The notes: generated by a model from the letters alone, not told the origin. Counted from the first letter of the stretch, positions 24,735-34,488 are shown. The stretch is DNA of 64,000 bases from Terrisporobacter sp. (GCA_029851945.1 JARKUZ010000092.1:1-64000), one strand, 5' to 3'. Program-made: numbers and translations.

Positions 24735-25823
24735 ATGAAAGAGATTGTATTTGAAAATATATGCAAAAGTTATGGTAAAACACAGGTTGTAAAAAATTTA
24801 AATTTAACTATAAAAGAAGGGGAAAGACTAATAATCCTAGGTCCATCTGGTTGTGGGAAATCTACTACTTTAAGAATGATAGCTGGTTTAGAGCAACCTA
24901 CATCAGGAAAAATATATATGGATGGTAAATGTGTAAATGAAGTAAAAAGCGGTGAGAGAAATATAGCTATGGTATTTCAGAACTATGCATTATTTCCTCA
25001 TATGACAGTAAAAGAAAATATAATTTATGGACTTAAAGCTCATAAAATACATAAAGATGAGATTGAAGAAAGACTAAATGCAGCAGTTAAAATGTTAAAA
25101 CTAGAAGGATTGGAAGATCGTAAACCTAAGGACTTATCTGGTGGTCAACGTCAAAGAGTTGCCCTTGCAAGAGCTGTAGTAAAAAGAGGAGATTTCTTCT
25201 TATTGGATGAGCCATTATCTAATCTTGATGCTCAGTTAAGAGGTCATGCTAGAAAAGAATTGGTAAAAATTCATGAAACTTATAAGCAAACTTTTATATA
25301 TGTAACTCATGATCAAGTGGAAGCAATGACTATTGGAGATAGGGTTGCTTTAATGAATAAAGGTGATTTACAAATGCTTGATACACCACAAAATGTATAC
25401 AATAAACCAAGAAATATATTTACAGCTAAATTTATAGGTTCACCATCTATGAATATATTTGATGTTGATTATAAGAATAAATCTATTAACTTAGATAATC
25501 AAAAAATAGAGTTATCAAATAGTTGGGTAGAGCTTGTGGAGTCAAATAAAATAAATGAATTGTCTTTTGGGGTTAGACCAGAACATGTTGAAATATCTAG
25601 TGAATGTTTACCAAACTCATTTAAAGGAATTGTAAAATATATTGAAGACTATGGAAATAAAATAGGTGTATATTTTGAAATAGAAGGGAATGAAGTAATT
25701 GCACTAGTTGATGATAATACATTTAAAAATGGTGATGAAATATACTATAAACCTAATTTTGAAAAAATACATTTATTTAACAGAGAAACAACTATGTCAA
25801 TTGGATATCCAGAGGAGATATAA
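24735..25823 (+). CDS. ABC importer ATPase, UgpC/MsmK type
   Basis: 362 residues. Walker A GPSGCGKST at about 36-44, Q-loop in VFQNYALFPH, signature LSGGQRQR near 135, Walker B FLLDEPLSNLD near 155, and a C-terminal TOBE domain (about 240-355) with FGVRPEHVEI. UgpC/MsmK ATPases can serve several CUT1 importers. It is fourth in the operon, with 9 bases between genes. Confidence 0.93.
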   Translation: MKEIVFENICKSYGKTQVVKNLNLTIKEGERLIILGPSGCGKSTTLRMIAGLEQPTSGKIYMDGKCVNEVKSGERNIAMVFQNYALFPHMTVKENIIYGLKAHKIHKDEIEERLNAAVKMLKLEGLEDRKPKDLSGGQRQRVALARAVVKRGDFFLLDEPLSNLDAQLRGHARKELVKIHETYKQTFIYVTHDQVEAMTIGDRVALMNKGDLQMLDTPQNVYNKPRNIFTAKFIGSPSMNIFDVDYKNKSINLDNQKIELSNSWVELVESNKINELSFGVRPEHVEISSECLPNSFKGIVKYIEDYGNKIGVYFEIEGNEVIALVDDNTFKNGDEIYYKPNFEKIHLFNRETTMSIGYPEEI

Positions 25824-25825
25824 GA

Positions 25826-26614
25826 ATGAATATTTATATAAGTACGAATATGTTTAAAGTAAATCAACTAGAAGAAGTATTTGATATATTGGAGAATATT
25901 CAATACGAAAATATAGGAATAGAGTTATTTACAGAGTTTCATAATCAGGAATTTATGAATGTAGTTAATAAGAATATGGATAGACTGAAAAAATATAAAA
26001 TTTCGCTACACGGTCCATACTATAAAACAGAGCATTCCGCCCAAAATGGTTCTGATACATATAACAAATCGAAAGAATATTTTATAGATGCTCTAAAATT
26101 ATCAAAGGAATTAAATAGCTCGTATATCGTGTATCATCATAACAACTGTAAAATACATGACAAAGAAAAGATGATTAACAATTCCAAAATAAATTTAGAA
26201 GAATTAAATGAATTGGGAAAATATTATAATGCTAATATAGTAATAGAAAATGCTGGTGTAATATCTAGTCAAAATATGTTATTTGATCAGGACGAGTTTA
26301 TCCAAATTTGCAAAGAAAGTGATAATAATGTATTAATAGATATTGGACATGCTTTTGCAAATGGATGGGATATAGAGTATGTCATAAGAGAATTGAAAGA
26401 TAAAATCGTATCTTATCATTTACATAATAATGATGGTAAAAAGGATAGTCATGAGTCTATATGTGCTGGAAAATTAAATATAGAAGAATTTTTAGAAATA
26501 TATAAAAAATACACTAATAAAGCGGATTTAGTACTTGAATATAGTAAAGAGTACAGTGAAAAGAGAAATATTTTAATTGAAGACATAGATTATATAAAAT
26601 CTATAATTAAATAG
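25826..26614 (+). CDS. Sugar phosphate isomerase/epimerase-type TIM-barrel protein
   Basis: 262 residues. AP-endonuclease-2-like TIM barrel: SLHGPYYKTEH near residue 55, YIVYHHNN near 100, IVIENAG near 138, VLIDIGHAF near 172, and the C-terminal LVLEYS. The His/Glu/Asp residues would bind a divalent metal. Enzymes of this fold isomerise sugars or cleave phospho-compounds. It is the last gene of the importer operon, 2 bases after the ATPase gene, suggesting it processes the imported molecule. Activity unknown. Confidence 0.75.
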   Translation: MNIYISTNMFKVNQLEEVFDILENIQYENIGIELFTEFHNQEFMNVVNKNMDRLKKYKISLHGPYYKTEHSAQNGSDTYNKSKEYFIDALKLSKELNSSYIVYHHNNCKIHDKEKMINNSKINLEELNELGKYYNANIVIENAGVISSQNMLFDQDEFIQICKESDNNVLIDIGHAFANGWDIEYVIRELKDKIVSYHLHNNDGKKDSHESICAGKLNIEEFLEIYKKYTNKADLVLEYSKEYSEKRNILIEDIDYIKSIIK

Positions 26615-26620
26615 TATGTG

Positions 26621-26656
26621 AAAAGGCATTGCTAAAAAGCAATGTCTTTTTATTAT
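26621..26656 (+). terminator. Terminator of the ABC importer operon
   Basis: AAAAGGCATTGCT pairs with AGCAATGTCTTTT, with a TTTTTATTATTTTT tail. Confidence 0.85.
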
Positions 26657-27247
26657 TTTTTAACTAGCACAACGAGTAAACTTAATAAATAATAGACCTA
26701 AAAAGTGTTTTGGATATAAGATACCTTCTGAAGTCTTTACTGAAACATTAGTATAAAGTGTTGCACTTGTATTAACAAATTATATATATTTATGTCGAAA
26801 AATAGACAAAATATAAATTATTTCATAAAAAAAATAAAAAATATTGTTTTCCTAGCGGAAATATGCTAGTATACAAGTATAAAATATTGATGTGAGTTAA
26901 TAGGAACATTACATCCATTTCAAGAGTTTAGTAAGGATATGTTAGTCAGAAAAGGGTGCACAATATGTAGTAGAGCATATAAATAAATTAAGAGATAATG
27001 AAAACCTTATCTTAGAAATGGAAAGTTAACTATGGAAATAGCAAAGTATGATAAGAATACTGGAAGATTAATATCCATAGATTCAAATTATAGAGATAAG
27101 CCTAAGGAAATTGTATAATTTGGAGTTTGTGCAAGTGTATTAAAACATTCGATAGGATGAGATATAAACTTAGTTTACAAAGAAAGTGTATCAAATCTAA
27201 TTGAAAAAGTATTACAAAATATAAAAAATAGTTGGGAGACTAAAAAT
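26657..27247 (+). promoter_or_regulatory. Promoter and leader upstream of uxuA, with decayed coding remnants
   Basis: About 590 bases without an intact gene. A promoter is visible: TTGTTT at 26844-26849, 17 bases, TAGTAT at 26867-26872, overlapping TATACAAGTATA, which looks like an operator half. From about 26890 to 27230 short open stretches in different frames (one reads KYDKNTGRLISIDSNYRDK near 27036-27115, another IEKVLQNI before uxuA) suggest a broken gene, perhaps the operon's former regulator; I cannot identify it. Confidence 0.45.
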
Positions 27248-28294
27248 ATGGAAATGACATTTAGATGGTATGGTAAAGATGACCCTGTTAAAATAGAGTA
27301 CATCAGACAAATACCAGGGATGAAAGGTATAGTTACGGCAATATACGATATACCAGTAGGAGAAGCTTGGCCACTAGATAAAATATTAGAATTAAAGAAA
27401 ACTGTAGAAGATAATGGATTAAAGCTTTCAGTAATAGAAAGTGTTCCTGTTCACGAAGATATAAAGTTAGGATTACCTACAAGAGATAAGTACATAGAAA
27501 ACTACAAAGAAACATTAAGAAACTTAGGTAAAGCTGGAATAGAGACAGTATGTTACAACTTTATGCCGGTGTTTGATTGGACTCGTTCAGATCTAAACTA
27601 TGAGCTTGAAGATGGATCAACTTGTTTAATATATGATGAAGAAACTGTTAAGAAAATGGACCCAGCTTTAGGTGAATTAGAACTTCCAGGATGGGATACA
27701 TCATATGGAGAAGGTGGACTAGGATTATTACTTGATCAATACAAAAATGTTGATGAAGAAAAGTTATGGGAAAATTTAGAGTACTTCATAAAGGAAATAA
27801 TACCAGTAGCTGAAGAAAGTAATGTTAAAATGGCTATACATCCAGATGATCCACCATGGGGAATATTTGGACTTCCAAGAATAATAACAAACTTTGAAAA
27901 CTTAGAAAGATTTATAAATCTTTATGATAGTGAGTACAATGGAGTAACATTATGTACAGGCTCATTAGGATGTACAAGCACTAATGATGTTGTAGAAATG
28001 GTTAAATATTTCGGTAAAGAAAAGAACAGAATAAACTTTGCTCACTTAAGAAATGTATTAATAACTGGTGAAAGTAGTTTCAATGAAGTAGCTCACTTAT
28101 CTGAGTGTGGATCATTAGACTTTTATGAAATAGTAAAAGCTTACTGCGATTATGATTTCAAAGGACCATATAGACCAGATCATGGAAGAATGATATGGGG
28201 AGAAACTGGTAGGCCAGGATATGGATTATATGACAGAGCTTTAGGTGCTGTTTATATAAATGGTTTAATAGAAGCAATAAGTAAATCTAAATAA
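27248..28294 (+). CDS. uxuA: Mannonate dehydratase
   Basis: 348 residues, full length for UxuA. The N-terminus [20 protein letters not shown] and [16 protein letters not shown] are strongly conserved in the family; metal ligands lie in [10 protein letters not shown] (about residue 198), LCTGSLG near 236 and FAHLRN near 264, with [12 protein letters not shown] near 308. The enzyme dehydrates D-mannonate to 2-keto-3-deoxygluconate in glucuronate breakdown. It leads the TRAP transporter genes, so imported hexuronate is the likely source. uxuB and uxaC are not in this window. Confidence 0.95.
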   Translation: MEMTFRWYGKDDPVKIEYIRQIPGMKGIVTAIYDIPVGEAWPLDKILELKKTVEDNGLKLSVIESVPVHEDIKLGLPTRDKYIENYKETLRNLGKAGIETVCYNFMPVFDWTRSDLNYELEDGSTCLIYDEETVKKMDPALGELELPGWDTSYGEGGLGLLLDQYKNVDEEKLWENLEYFIKEIIPVAEESNVKMAIHPDDPPWGIFGLPRIITNFENLERFINLYDSEYNGVTLCTGSLGCTSTNDVVEMVKYFGKEKNRINFAHLRNVLITGESSFNEVAHLSECGSLDFYEIVKAYCDYDFKGPYRPDHGRMIWGETGRPGYGLYDRALGAVYINGLIEAISKSK

Positions 28295-28366
28295 CAAGTT
28301 ATAATTTATGTGATTATAACAATTCTAAAAAATATTTTGAAAAATAATCCTGGGGGGGATTTATAG

Positions 28367-29374
28367 ATGAATAAAAGGATTAAAGCACTTTTTCTTATAG
28401 CTACAATAAGTTTAAGTGTAGTTGGATGTAGCAAAACTCAAGGTGATGATGTAAGAGTAATGAGAGTTGCTCATAACCAAGGTGAGGAACATCCAATACA
28501 TTTAGCACTTAAAGAATTTGAAAATATTGTTGAAGAAAATACTGATAATAAAATAGATATACAAGTATACCCAAACGAATTACTTGGAGGGCAACGTGAA
28601 GCTGTAGAGCTTACTCAAACAGGTGCTGTTGATATAGCAGTTGGAAGTATAAGTTTATTAGAAAGTTTTAATAAGTCGTATAGTGTATTTAACTTACCAT
28701 ACTTATTTGATAGCAAAGAGCATTATCATGATGTAATGAATGATGATGAAATAATGAATAAAATATATGAATCAACTAGAGATTCAGGGTTCGTTGGTCT
28801 TACTTGGTTTGATGCAGGATCAAGAAATATGTATACTACAGACAAACCAATAATGAAGCCAGAAGACTTAAAAGGTAAAAAGATAAGAGTTCAACAAAGT
28901 CAAACTAACATCAGAATGATGGACTTATTAGGTGGGTCTGCAACTCCAATGAGCTTCGGTGAAGTTTATACAGCACTTCAACAAAAGGTTATAGATGGTG
29001 CAGAAAATAATGAGTTAGCATTAACTAATAATAAGCATGGGGAAGTTGCTAAGTACTATTCATATAACCAACATGCAATGATACCAGATATATTAATAAT
29101 GAATGCTAAGTTATTAGATGACCTAAGTGAAGAACATAGAAAAGTAATATTAGATGCAGTTGATGAAATAAACAAGTTTGAAGTTGATGCATGGGAAGAT
29201 AAAGTAGAAGAAGCTAAAAAACAATCAGAAAAAATGGGTGTTAAATTCTATTATCCAGAAATAGAACCATTTAAAGAAAAAGTTTTACCACTTCATAATG
29301 AAATGACTCAAGACCCAGAAGTAAAAGCTTTATACGATAAGATACAACAAAAAGCACAAAAAGAAAGCAAGTAA
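28367..29374 (+). CDS. TRAP transporter substrate-binding lipoprotein (DctP family)
   Basis: 335 residues, lipobox SVVGC with Cys at about 22. DctP/SiaP fold motifs: LRVAHNQ-type start (MRVAHNQGEEHPIHLAL), GGQREAVELTQTGAVDIA (about 72-89), and KGKKIRVQQSQTN (about 168-180), whose Arg binds a substrate carboxylate. CTGGGGGGGATTT precedes the ATG. Context with UxuA implies hexuronate (glucuronate or galacturonate). Confidence 0.9.
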   Translation: MNKRIKALFLIATISLSVVGCSKTQGDDVRVMRVAHNQGEEHPIHLALKEFENIVEENTDNKIDIQVYPNELLGGQREAVELTQTGAVDIAVGSISLLESFNKSYSVFNLPYLFDSKEHYHDVMNDDEIMNKIYESTRDSGFVGLTWFDAGSRNMYTTDKPIMKPEDLKGKKIRVQQSQTNIRMMDLLGGSATPMSFGEVYTALQQKVIDGAENNELALTNNKHGEVAKYYSYNQHAMIPDILIMNAKLLDDLSEEHRKVILDAVDEINKFEVDAWEDKVEEAKKQSEKMGVKFYYPEIEPFKEKVLPLHNEMTQDPEVKALYDKIQQKAQKESK

Positions 29375-29396
29375 ATATTAGTAGGGAGGAAGCAAG

Positions 29397-29903
29397 ATGA
29401 ATAAATTAAGAACTGTATTAAATAAAACAATAGAAGTCATATGTATGGCACTACTAGTATTTATGGTAGTTTTAGGTACTTGGCAGATAATTACTCGTTA
29501 TGTATTAAACAACCCAAGTACAGTATCAGAAGATTTACTGATATATTCATTTGTATGGATGGCTTTACTTGGTTCATCATATGTATTTGGAAAAAAAGAT
29601 CATATGACTATGGTATTTTTTAGACAAAAACTAGATAATAAAAGTCCTCAAGTTAAGTTTATATTAAGTGTAATGACAGAAATAGTAGTATTAATATTCT
29701 CAGCGTTAGTTTTAGTTTTAGGTGGAGTACAAATAAGTAAGCTAGCAATGGGACAAATATCACCTGCACTAGGTATACCAATGGGATATGTATACTTAGC
29801 ATTACCATTATCAGGGATAATAACAATAATATACAATATTTTAAATTTAGCTGATTTAAAAAGTAGTTCAGTAAAATCAACTAAAGTGATAAATAATAAT
29901 TAA
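29397..29903 (+). CDS. TRAP transporter small permease (DctQ family)
   Basis: 168 residues, four membrane helices. LGTWQIITRYVLNNPSTVSEDL (about 22-43) and FGKKDHMTMVFF near 63 are family hallmarks. It forms the membrane complex with the DctM-type protein encoded next. Confidence 0.9.
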   Translation: MNKLRTVLNKTIEVICMALLVFMVVLGTWQIITRYVLNNPSTVSEDLLIYSFVWMALLGSSYVFGKKDHMTMVFFRQKLDNKSPQVKFILSVMTEIVVLIFSALVLVLGGVQISKLAMGQISPALGIPMGYVYLALPLSGIITIIYNILNLADLKSSSVKSTKVINNN

Positions 29904-29921
29904 TCTGAGGGAGAGACGATT

Positions 29922-31229
29922 ATGGAATTAGCATTTCAAGCAGGTACAGCTATAGCTATTGTATTCCCAATATTACTTTTATTAGGTATACCAATATCTA
30001 TAACTATAGGAATATCATCTATATTTGGTATACTAACTACATTATCATGGGATATAGCAGTATTAACTGGAGCACAAAGAATATTTACTGGTATAAGTAG
30101 CTTCTCACTACTTGCAATACCGTTTTTTGTACTAGCTGGTATAATAATGAACAATGGTGGTATAGCTTTAAAATTAGTAAACTTTGCTAAGGTTTTAAGT
30201 GGTAAGTTACCAGGATCATTAGCACATACGAATGTAGTTGGAAACATGTTATTTGGTGCTGTAAGTGGATCTTCAGTTGCAGCAGCTGCAGCAATAGGTG
30301 GTACAATGGCACCACTTCAAGAAGCAGAAGGGTATGATAAAAACTACAGTGCAGCAGTTAATATAGCTTCTGCACCAACTGGATTATTAATACCTCCAAG
30401 TAACTCACTTATAATATATTCACTAGTAAGTGGTGGTACATCAGTAGCAGCTCTATTTATGGCAGGTTACATACCAGGCATATTATGGGGATTATCTGTG
30501 ATGATAGTTGCATTTATATTAGCAAAAAAATACAAGTATTCATCTAAATATACAATAACTTTTACCGAAGCTATTAAAATATTTATAGATGCACTTCCAA
30601 GTTTAGCATTAATATTTATAATAATAGGTGGTATAGTAGGTGGAATATTCACAGCTACGGAAGGGGCAGCAGTTGCTGTTGTATATTCATTTATATTATC
30701 ATTCTTCTTCTATAAGTCTATAAAGTTAAAAGATATACCGAAAATATTATTAGAAACAGTAGAAATGACAGGGATAATAATTTTCTTAATAGGAGTATCA
30801 TCAATAATGTCTTGGGTTATGGCATTTACAAATATACCAAATGCTATAACTGAGTTATTATTAGGAATATCTTCAAATCCAATTGTAATATTATTAATAA
30901 TGAACTTAGTATTATTAATAGTAGGTACATTTATGGATTTAACACCAGCTATATTGATATTTACACCTATATTCTTACCGATAGCTCAAAACTTTGGTAT
31001 GAATTCAGTACAGTTTGGTATAATGCTTATATTCAACTTATGTATAGGAAATATTACACCACCAGTTGGTAATACTCTATTCATTGGATGTAAGGTAGGT
31101 AAAACTAGTATAGAAGAAGTAATAAGGTACTTACTACCATTCTATCTAGGAATATTAGTGGTGCTTATGTTAGTAACATTTATACCTCAGATAAGTTTAT
31201 TTATACCTAAACTTATGGGAATGATATAA
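29922..31229 (+). CDS. TRAP transporter large permease (DctM family)
   Basis: 435 residues, about twelve helices. GAVSGSSVAAAAAIGG (about 107-122) and PTGLLIPPSNSLIIYS (about 151-166) are the conserved DctM signatures of the ion/solute pathway, and NITPPVGNTLFIG lies near 380. It is cotranscribed with the DctP and DctQ genes and is probably sodium-driven. Confidence 0.93.
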   Translation: MELAFQAGTAIAIVFPILLLLGIPISITIGISSIFGILTTLSWDIAVLTGAQRIFTGISSFSLLAIPFFVLAGIIMNNGGIALKLVNFAKVLSGKLPGSLAHTNVVGNMLFGAVSGSSVAAAAAIGGTMAPLQEAEGYDKNYSAAVNIASAPTGLLIPPSNSLIIYSLVSGGTSVAALFMAGYIPGILWGLSVMIVAFILAKKYKYSSKYTITFTEAIKIFIDALPSLALIFIIIGGIVGGIFTATEGAAVAVVYSFILSFFFYKSIKLKDIPKILLETVEMTGIIIFLIGVSSIMSWVMAFTNIPNAITELLLGISSNPIVILLIMNLVLLIVGTFMDLTPAILIFTPIFLPIAQNFGMNSVQFGIMLIFNLCIGNITPPVGNTLFIGCKVGKTSIEEVIRYLLPFYLGILVVLMLVTFIPQISLFIPKLMGMI

Positions 31230-31238
31230 TTAGATCTT

Positions 31239-31278
31239 ATAAGAGTGTAGACAAAGTCTATGCTCTTTATTTTTTTGT
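31239..31278 (+). terminator. Terminator of the uxuA-TRAP operon
   Basis: AAGAGTGTAGAC pairs with GTCTATGCTCTT across AAA, followed by TATTTTTTTG. Confidence 0.85.
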
Positions 31279-31315
31279 TTAATATGGCTATGAGGTATGG
31301 GATAAGGATATTACT

Positions 31316-31657
31316 ATGATATTAGACTAACACTATTATGACAATGCATGTATTGAATCATTTCATGCAACATTAAAGAAAAAAGAAGTCTATAGAGTAA
31401 AATATTTTGATTATGATTCGGCAAGATTAAGATTATTTGAATATATTGAAGGTTGGTATAATAGAAAAAGAATTCATGGAAGTATAGGGTTTATATCTCC
31501 AGATGAATATGTAGATAATCCAGGAGGAGATTCAGAAAATGGGAACGAAAATGTAAGTACAGGAGATAAAAGTATTATAGTATACTTATTTATCTTGATA
31601 TTATCAACTTTATACTTATTCGTATTTTTATCTAGAAAATACATAACTAGAAAATAA
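31316..31657 (+). pseudogene. IS3-family transposase remnant reading into a surface-anchor-like tail
   Basis: Bases 31331-31515 encode the C-terminal end of an IS150/IS3 OrfB transposase: YDNACIESFHATLKKKEVYR (with the last catalytic Glu) and WYNRKRIHGSIGFISPDEY. A stop at 31328 cuts it from any upstream part. Downstream the same frame continues without a stop into DSENGNENVSTGDKS, then a hydrophobic helix and RKYITRK. This has the layout of a sortase-type cell-wall anchor signal. The region 31230-31857 otherwise holds only terminators and a short MKILIKED stub at 31781. Confidence 0.65.
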
Positions 31658-31813
31658 CACTCCTTATCAGGTGCTGTAAAATAAAGTGTGTATTTTTCTA
31701 AAGAGTTCGATAATTAAGTTATTAATACAATTAATTATCCGAAGGAAGGTGTATGCTTTTTATAAGACAGGAGTGAAAATATGAAAATTTTAATTAAAGA
31801 AGATTAAGTAAGC

Positions 31814-31857
31814 AAAAGGAGTGACGTAAGATAAAATTACATCACTCCTTTTTTAGA
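31814..31857. terminator. Bidirectional terminator
   Basis: AAAAGGAGTGACGTAA pairs with TTACATCACTCCTTTT, with T runs on the plus side. It also ends the minus-strand gene at 31858. Confidence 0.8.
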
Positions 31858-32961
31858 TTACATGTAAAATGTAATAATTAATATAACTATTGTTAGTATG
31901 AAAGGAGATATAAACACTATTTTTCCTTTTGTACTACCTATATTAACAGTCCAGCCAACACCAAATCTTTTTTGAACAAATAAAGAAGGATCGTTGGGAT
32001 TATTATATAAAGTACCAAATATCCAGTTATTATCGTTATCATCTACTGAATAGACAGCAGTTTTAGACTTACTTGGTGATTTGTAGTATAAGTATGTTTG
32101 ATAAAGAGATGATAGAATAATTGCTATTACAGTAGGGAACAGAACAGCATTATTTACGCTACTAGCATTCACAGTGGCAATTAATATGGTAATAAATAAA
32201 ATTTGGCACCCTAAGCTTACTATGAAAAAAGTAAGAGCAATTTTATTTAAATAATTTAAATTGGCTTTTTTGCTTTCATTAAGATTATCAGAGCTTAACT
32301 TAACTCTAGATTTTAAGGAATATATGGAACTAATAGTTATTATTAACCCTATGCCTACACTCATAATTATAACACCAAAAACACTCATAAATGATTTTTC
32401 AGAAAATGCATCTGGCTCACCACTAAATCCCCAGTGAGTAGGTATAATATCTGGCATAGAATCATATTGAGTAATTGCATAGATTCCAACCAACACAGTA
32501 ATTACAAAGGGAATCATATATAGTAAAGAATATTTTTTTATGATTCTGTTTTTTTCATTAATAAAATCTGTATCTAATATTACCTTAGTTTTTCCCAATT
32601 CTAAGTCACTTATTTCCAATGACAAATCTTCTTTTAAAGCTTTTACCTTATTATGAATATGAAGAAATGCAAAAAACTCATACAGACAAAATCCTAATAC
32701 AGGAACAATAGAAGCTATTATATAAGCCTTAAATATATAAATGCAAATTAATGTAATTATTGCAAATATAACAAATCCTATTGTAACAAGAAGTTTAAAT
32801 TTCTTATCTAAGGCTTTAAATTCTTTCTTAGTAAAATAATCACTATTTAAACTAACTCCATAAAATTGTCTTTTTCCACTTAATGATTGAGTAAAAAATA
32901 TCATTATATAAACTAAAAATAGTAGTGGTATATTTATTATAACTGCTAAAGTACTATTCAT
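31858..32961 (-). CDS. DUF1648/DUF5808 membrane protein (SdpI-related)
   Basis: 367 residues, about nine helices. DUF1648 is seen as YDSMPDIIPTHWGFSGEPD (about 167-185), the loop shared with SdpI proteins. The C-terminal DUF5808 motif reads NWIFGTLYNNPNDPSLFVQK (about 308-327). Such proteins are nearly always paired with a YtrA-type GntR regulator, as here: the regulator's end overlaps this start by 8 bases. Role unknown. Confidence 0.85.
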   Translation of the reverse strand: MNSTLAVIINIPLLFLVYIMIFFTQSLSGKRQFYGVSLNSDYFTKKEFKALDKKFKLLVTIGFVIFAIITLICIYIFKAYIIASIVPVLGFCLYEFFAFLHIHNKVKALKEDLSLEISDLELGKTKVILDTDFINEKNRIIKKYSLLYMIPFVITVLVGIYAITQYDSMPDIIPTHWGFSGEPDAFSEKSFMSVFGVIIMSVGIGLIITISSIYSLKSRVKLSSDNLNESKKANLNYLNKIALTFFIVSLGCQILFITILIATVNASSVNNAVLFPTVIAIILSSLYQTYLYYKSPSKSKTAVYSVDDNDNNWIFGTLYNNPNDPSLFVQKRFGVGWTVNIGSTKGKIVFISPFILTIVILIITFYM

Positions 32962-33343
32962 AATTTTTCACCCCATAATTATCAAAAAATTCATTGCTAT
33001 AATTTATAAATTCTTCTTTAGATATACCTAAAAGATAACTTTCAGCAGTTAAAAGCTCCAACATGGATTTTATTTTTTCTGTGTTTTCATCCTTTTTAGT
33101 CAGTGGTAGAGAATTTACTACAGCACCTTTTCTTCTATCAATATTGATATATCCTTCATCTTTAAGTAAATTATATGATTTGTTTACAGTATGAAGGTTC
33201 ACACCAATTTCCTCAGCCATATTTCTAACAGATGGCAAAGATTCGTTTACTTTCAAATCACCTCTTGCAATAGATTTTATAATTTGTTCCTTGATTTGTG
33301 AATATATGGGAACATCACTGGTAAAATCTAAATTTAATATCAT
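32954..33343 (-). CDS. GntR-family repressor, YtrA subfamily
   Basis: 129 residues. Winged helix: VPIYSQIKEQIIKSIARGDL (about 10-29), LPSVRNMAEEIGVNLHTVNK, GYINIDRRKGAVV. The short C-terminal helix suits dimerisation. It is coupled to the DUF1648 gene. A palindrome lies in its promoter (33378-33396). Confidence 0.9.
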   Translation of the reverse strand: MILNLDFTSDVPIYSQIKEQIIKSIARGDLKVNESLPSVRNMAEEIGVNLHTVNKSYNLLKDEGYINIDRRKGAVVNSLPLTKKDENTEKIKSMLELLTAESYLLGISKEEFINYSNEFFDNYGVKNYE

Positions 33344-33377
33344 TTTATCACTCCAAACTATTATATGATATATATTT

Positions 33378-33396
33378 GTTATATGTATTGTATAAC
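33378..33396 (-). promoter_or_regulatory. Palindromic operator for the GntR/DUF1648 operon
   Basis: A GTTATA-N7-TATAAC palindrome about 35 bases upstream of the regulator start, the type of site YtrA repressors bind. Confidence 0.5.
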
Positions 33397-33569
33397 AAAA
33401 AAGTAATTATTACAACCCTATGAATCTTAATGTTATTCATCAGAACTTATCAAATTATATTCCAAAAGTAATCCAAAGAATTAAATTACTATAACAGTAA
33501 GAAGAACGATCTCTAAAGATTATAAGACAACTTTATTAGAAAAATAAATGTAATAGGGGAGGACTAGTA

Positions 33570-34427
33570 ATGAAAACAAAAAATGGATTCACTAGATTTG
33601 ACACTATAAATGAATTTAAAACATGGCTAAATAAACAAAATATAAGGCGAAAAATAAATAAACTTCAAGTACATCATACTTACTTGCCGTCTTACAAAAA
33701 TTGGCCAGAAGATGAATTAACTAGGCAACATAACATGAAAGAATATCATATGGATACTAATGGTTGGTCAGATATAGGTCAACATTTCACTATATTCCCA
33801 AATGGCAAAATAGTCACAGGGAGAAGTTTAAACAATGATCCAGCAGGTATAAAAGGATGGAACACTAACGCTATATGTATAGAGATATACGGTAACTTTG
33901 ATAGAAACAATGACATAATGAACAATGAGCAAAAAGAAGCAGTAATAGCTTGCTATGGTCTACTTTGCAAAAAATTTAATATAACACCAAGTATGAATAC
34001 AATCAGATGTCATGGATGGTTTACTTCAAGTGGTACTTATTTGGGAGATTATAATAAATCTAAATCCTGTAAAACCTGTCCGGGCACTAATTTTATGGGA
34101 ATAGGAAATACTAAATCAGCTTTTATAAAAAATTTTTATCCTAAAATTAAAGACTATATGAGTGAATGTGAATTTATAAATGGAAGCACATCTACAAGTG
34201 AAAATACAAATAGTAGTGAAATAAAATCTTACACCACAGGAATATACAGAGTAAAAGTAAAAGGATTAAACATAAGAAAAGGCCCTGGAACAAACTATGA
34301 TATAGTGGGAGTTATAAGAGATAAAGGCAGCTATACTATTGTTAAAGTTTCTGGAAGTTGGGGATATTTAAAATCAAAAGCAGGCTGGATAAATATATCT
34401 AATTCTTACTGTAGTAAAGTGAAATAG
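33570..34427 (+). CDS. N-acetylmuramoyl-L-alanine amidase with SH3 domain (phage-lysin type)
   Basis: 285 residues. Amidase_2 domain (about 30-195): zinc ligands are in QVHHTYLP (His about 35), RCHGWF (His near 152) and CKTCPGTNF (Cys near 173). A Ser/Thr linker (about 208-222) leads to an SH3_3 domain with YRVKVKGLNIRKGPGTNYDI. It hydrolyses the peptidoglycan stem-peptide link. There is no signal peptide and no holin nearby, so it is a stray phage-type endolysin or a mother-cell/spore enzyme. GGGGAGGAC precedes the ATG. Confidence 0.85.
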   Translation: MKTKNGFTRFDTINEFKTWLNKQNIRRKINKLQVHHTYLPSYKNWPEDELTRQHNMKEYHMDTNGWSDIGQHFTIFPNGKIVTGRSLNNDPAGIKGWNTNAICIEIYGNFDRNNDIMNNEQKEAVIACYGLLCKKFNITPSMNTIRCHGWFTSSGTYLGDYNKSKSCKTCPGTNFMGIGNTKSAFIKNFYPKIKDYMSECEFINGSTSTSENTNSSEIKSYTTGIYRVKVKGLNIRKGPGTNYDIVGVIRDKGSYTIVKVSGSWGYLKSKAGWINISNSYCSKVK

Positions 34428-34447
34428 AAGAAGATAGGAGAGAATGT

Positions 34448-34482
34448 AAAAATAGAGAGGGAAATACCCTCTCTATTTTATT
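34448..34482 (+). terminator. Terminator after the amidase gene
   Basis: AAATAGAGAGGG pairs with CCCTCTCTATTT. It also faces the convergent gene at 34489. Confidence 0.85.
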
Positions 34483-34488
34483 GAGTAA

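Noticed and set aside
31781..31807. Eight-codon MKILIKED frame with a ribosome site
   Set aside because: Resembles the first residues of response regulators (MKILIVED), but too short to call; mentioned only as a possible stub.
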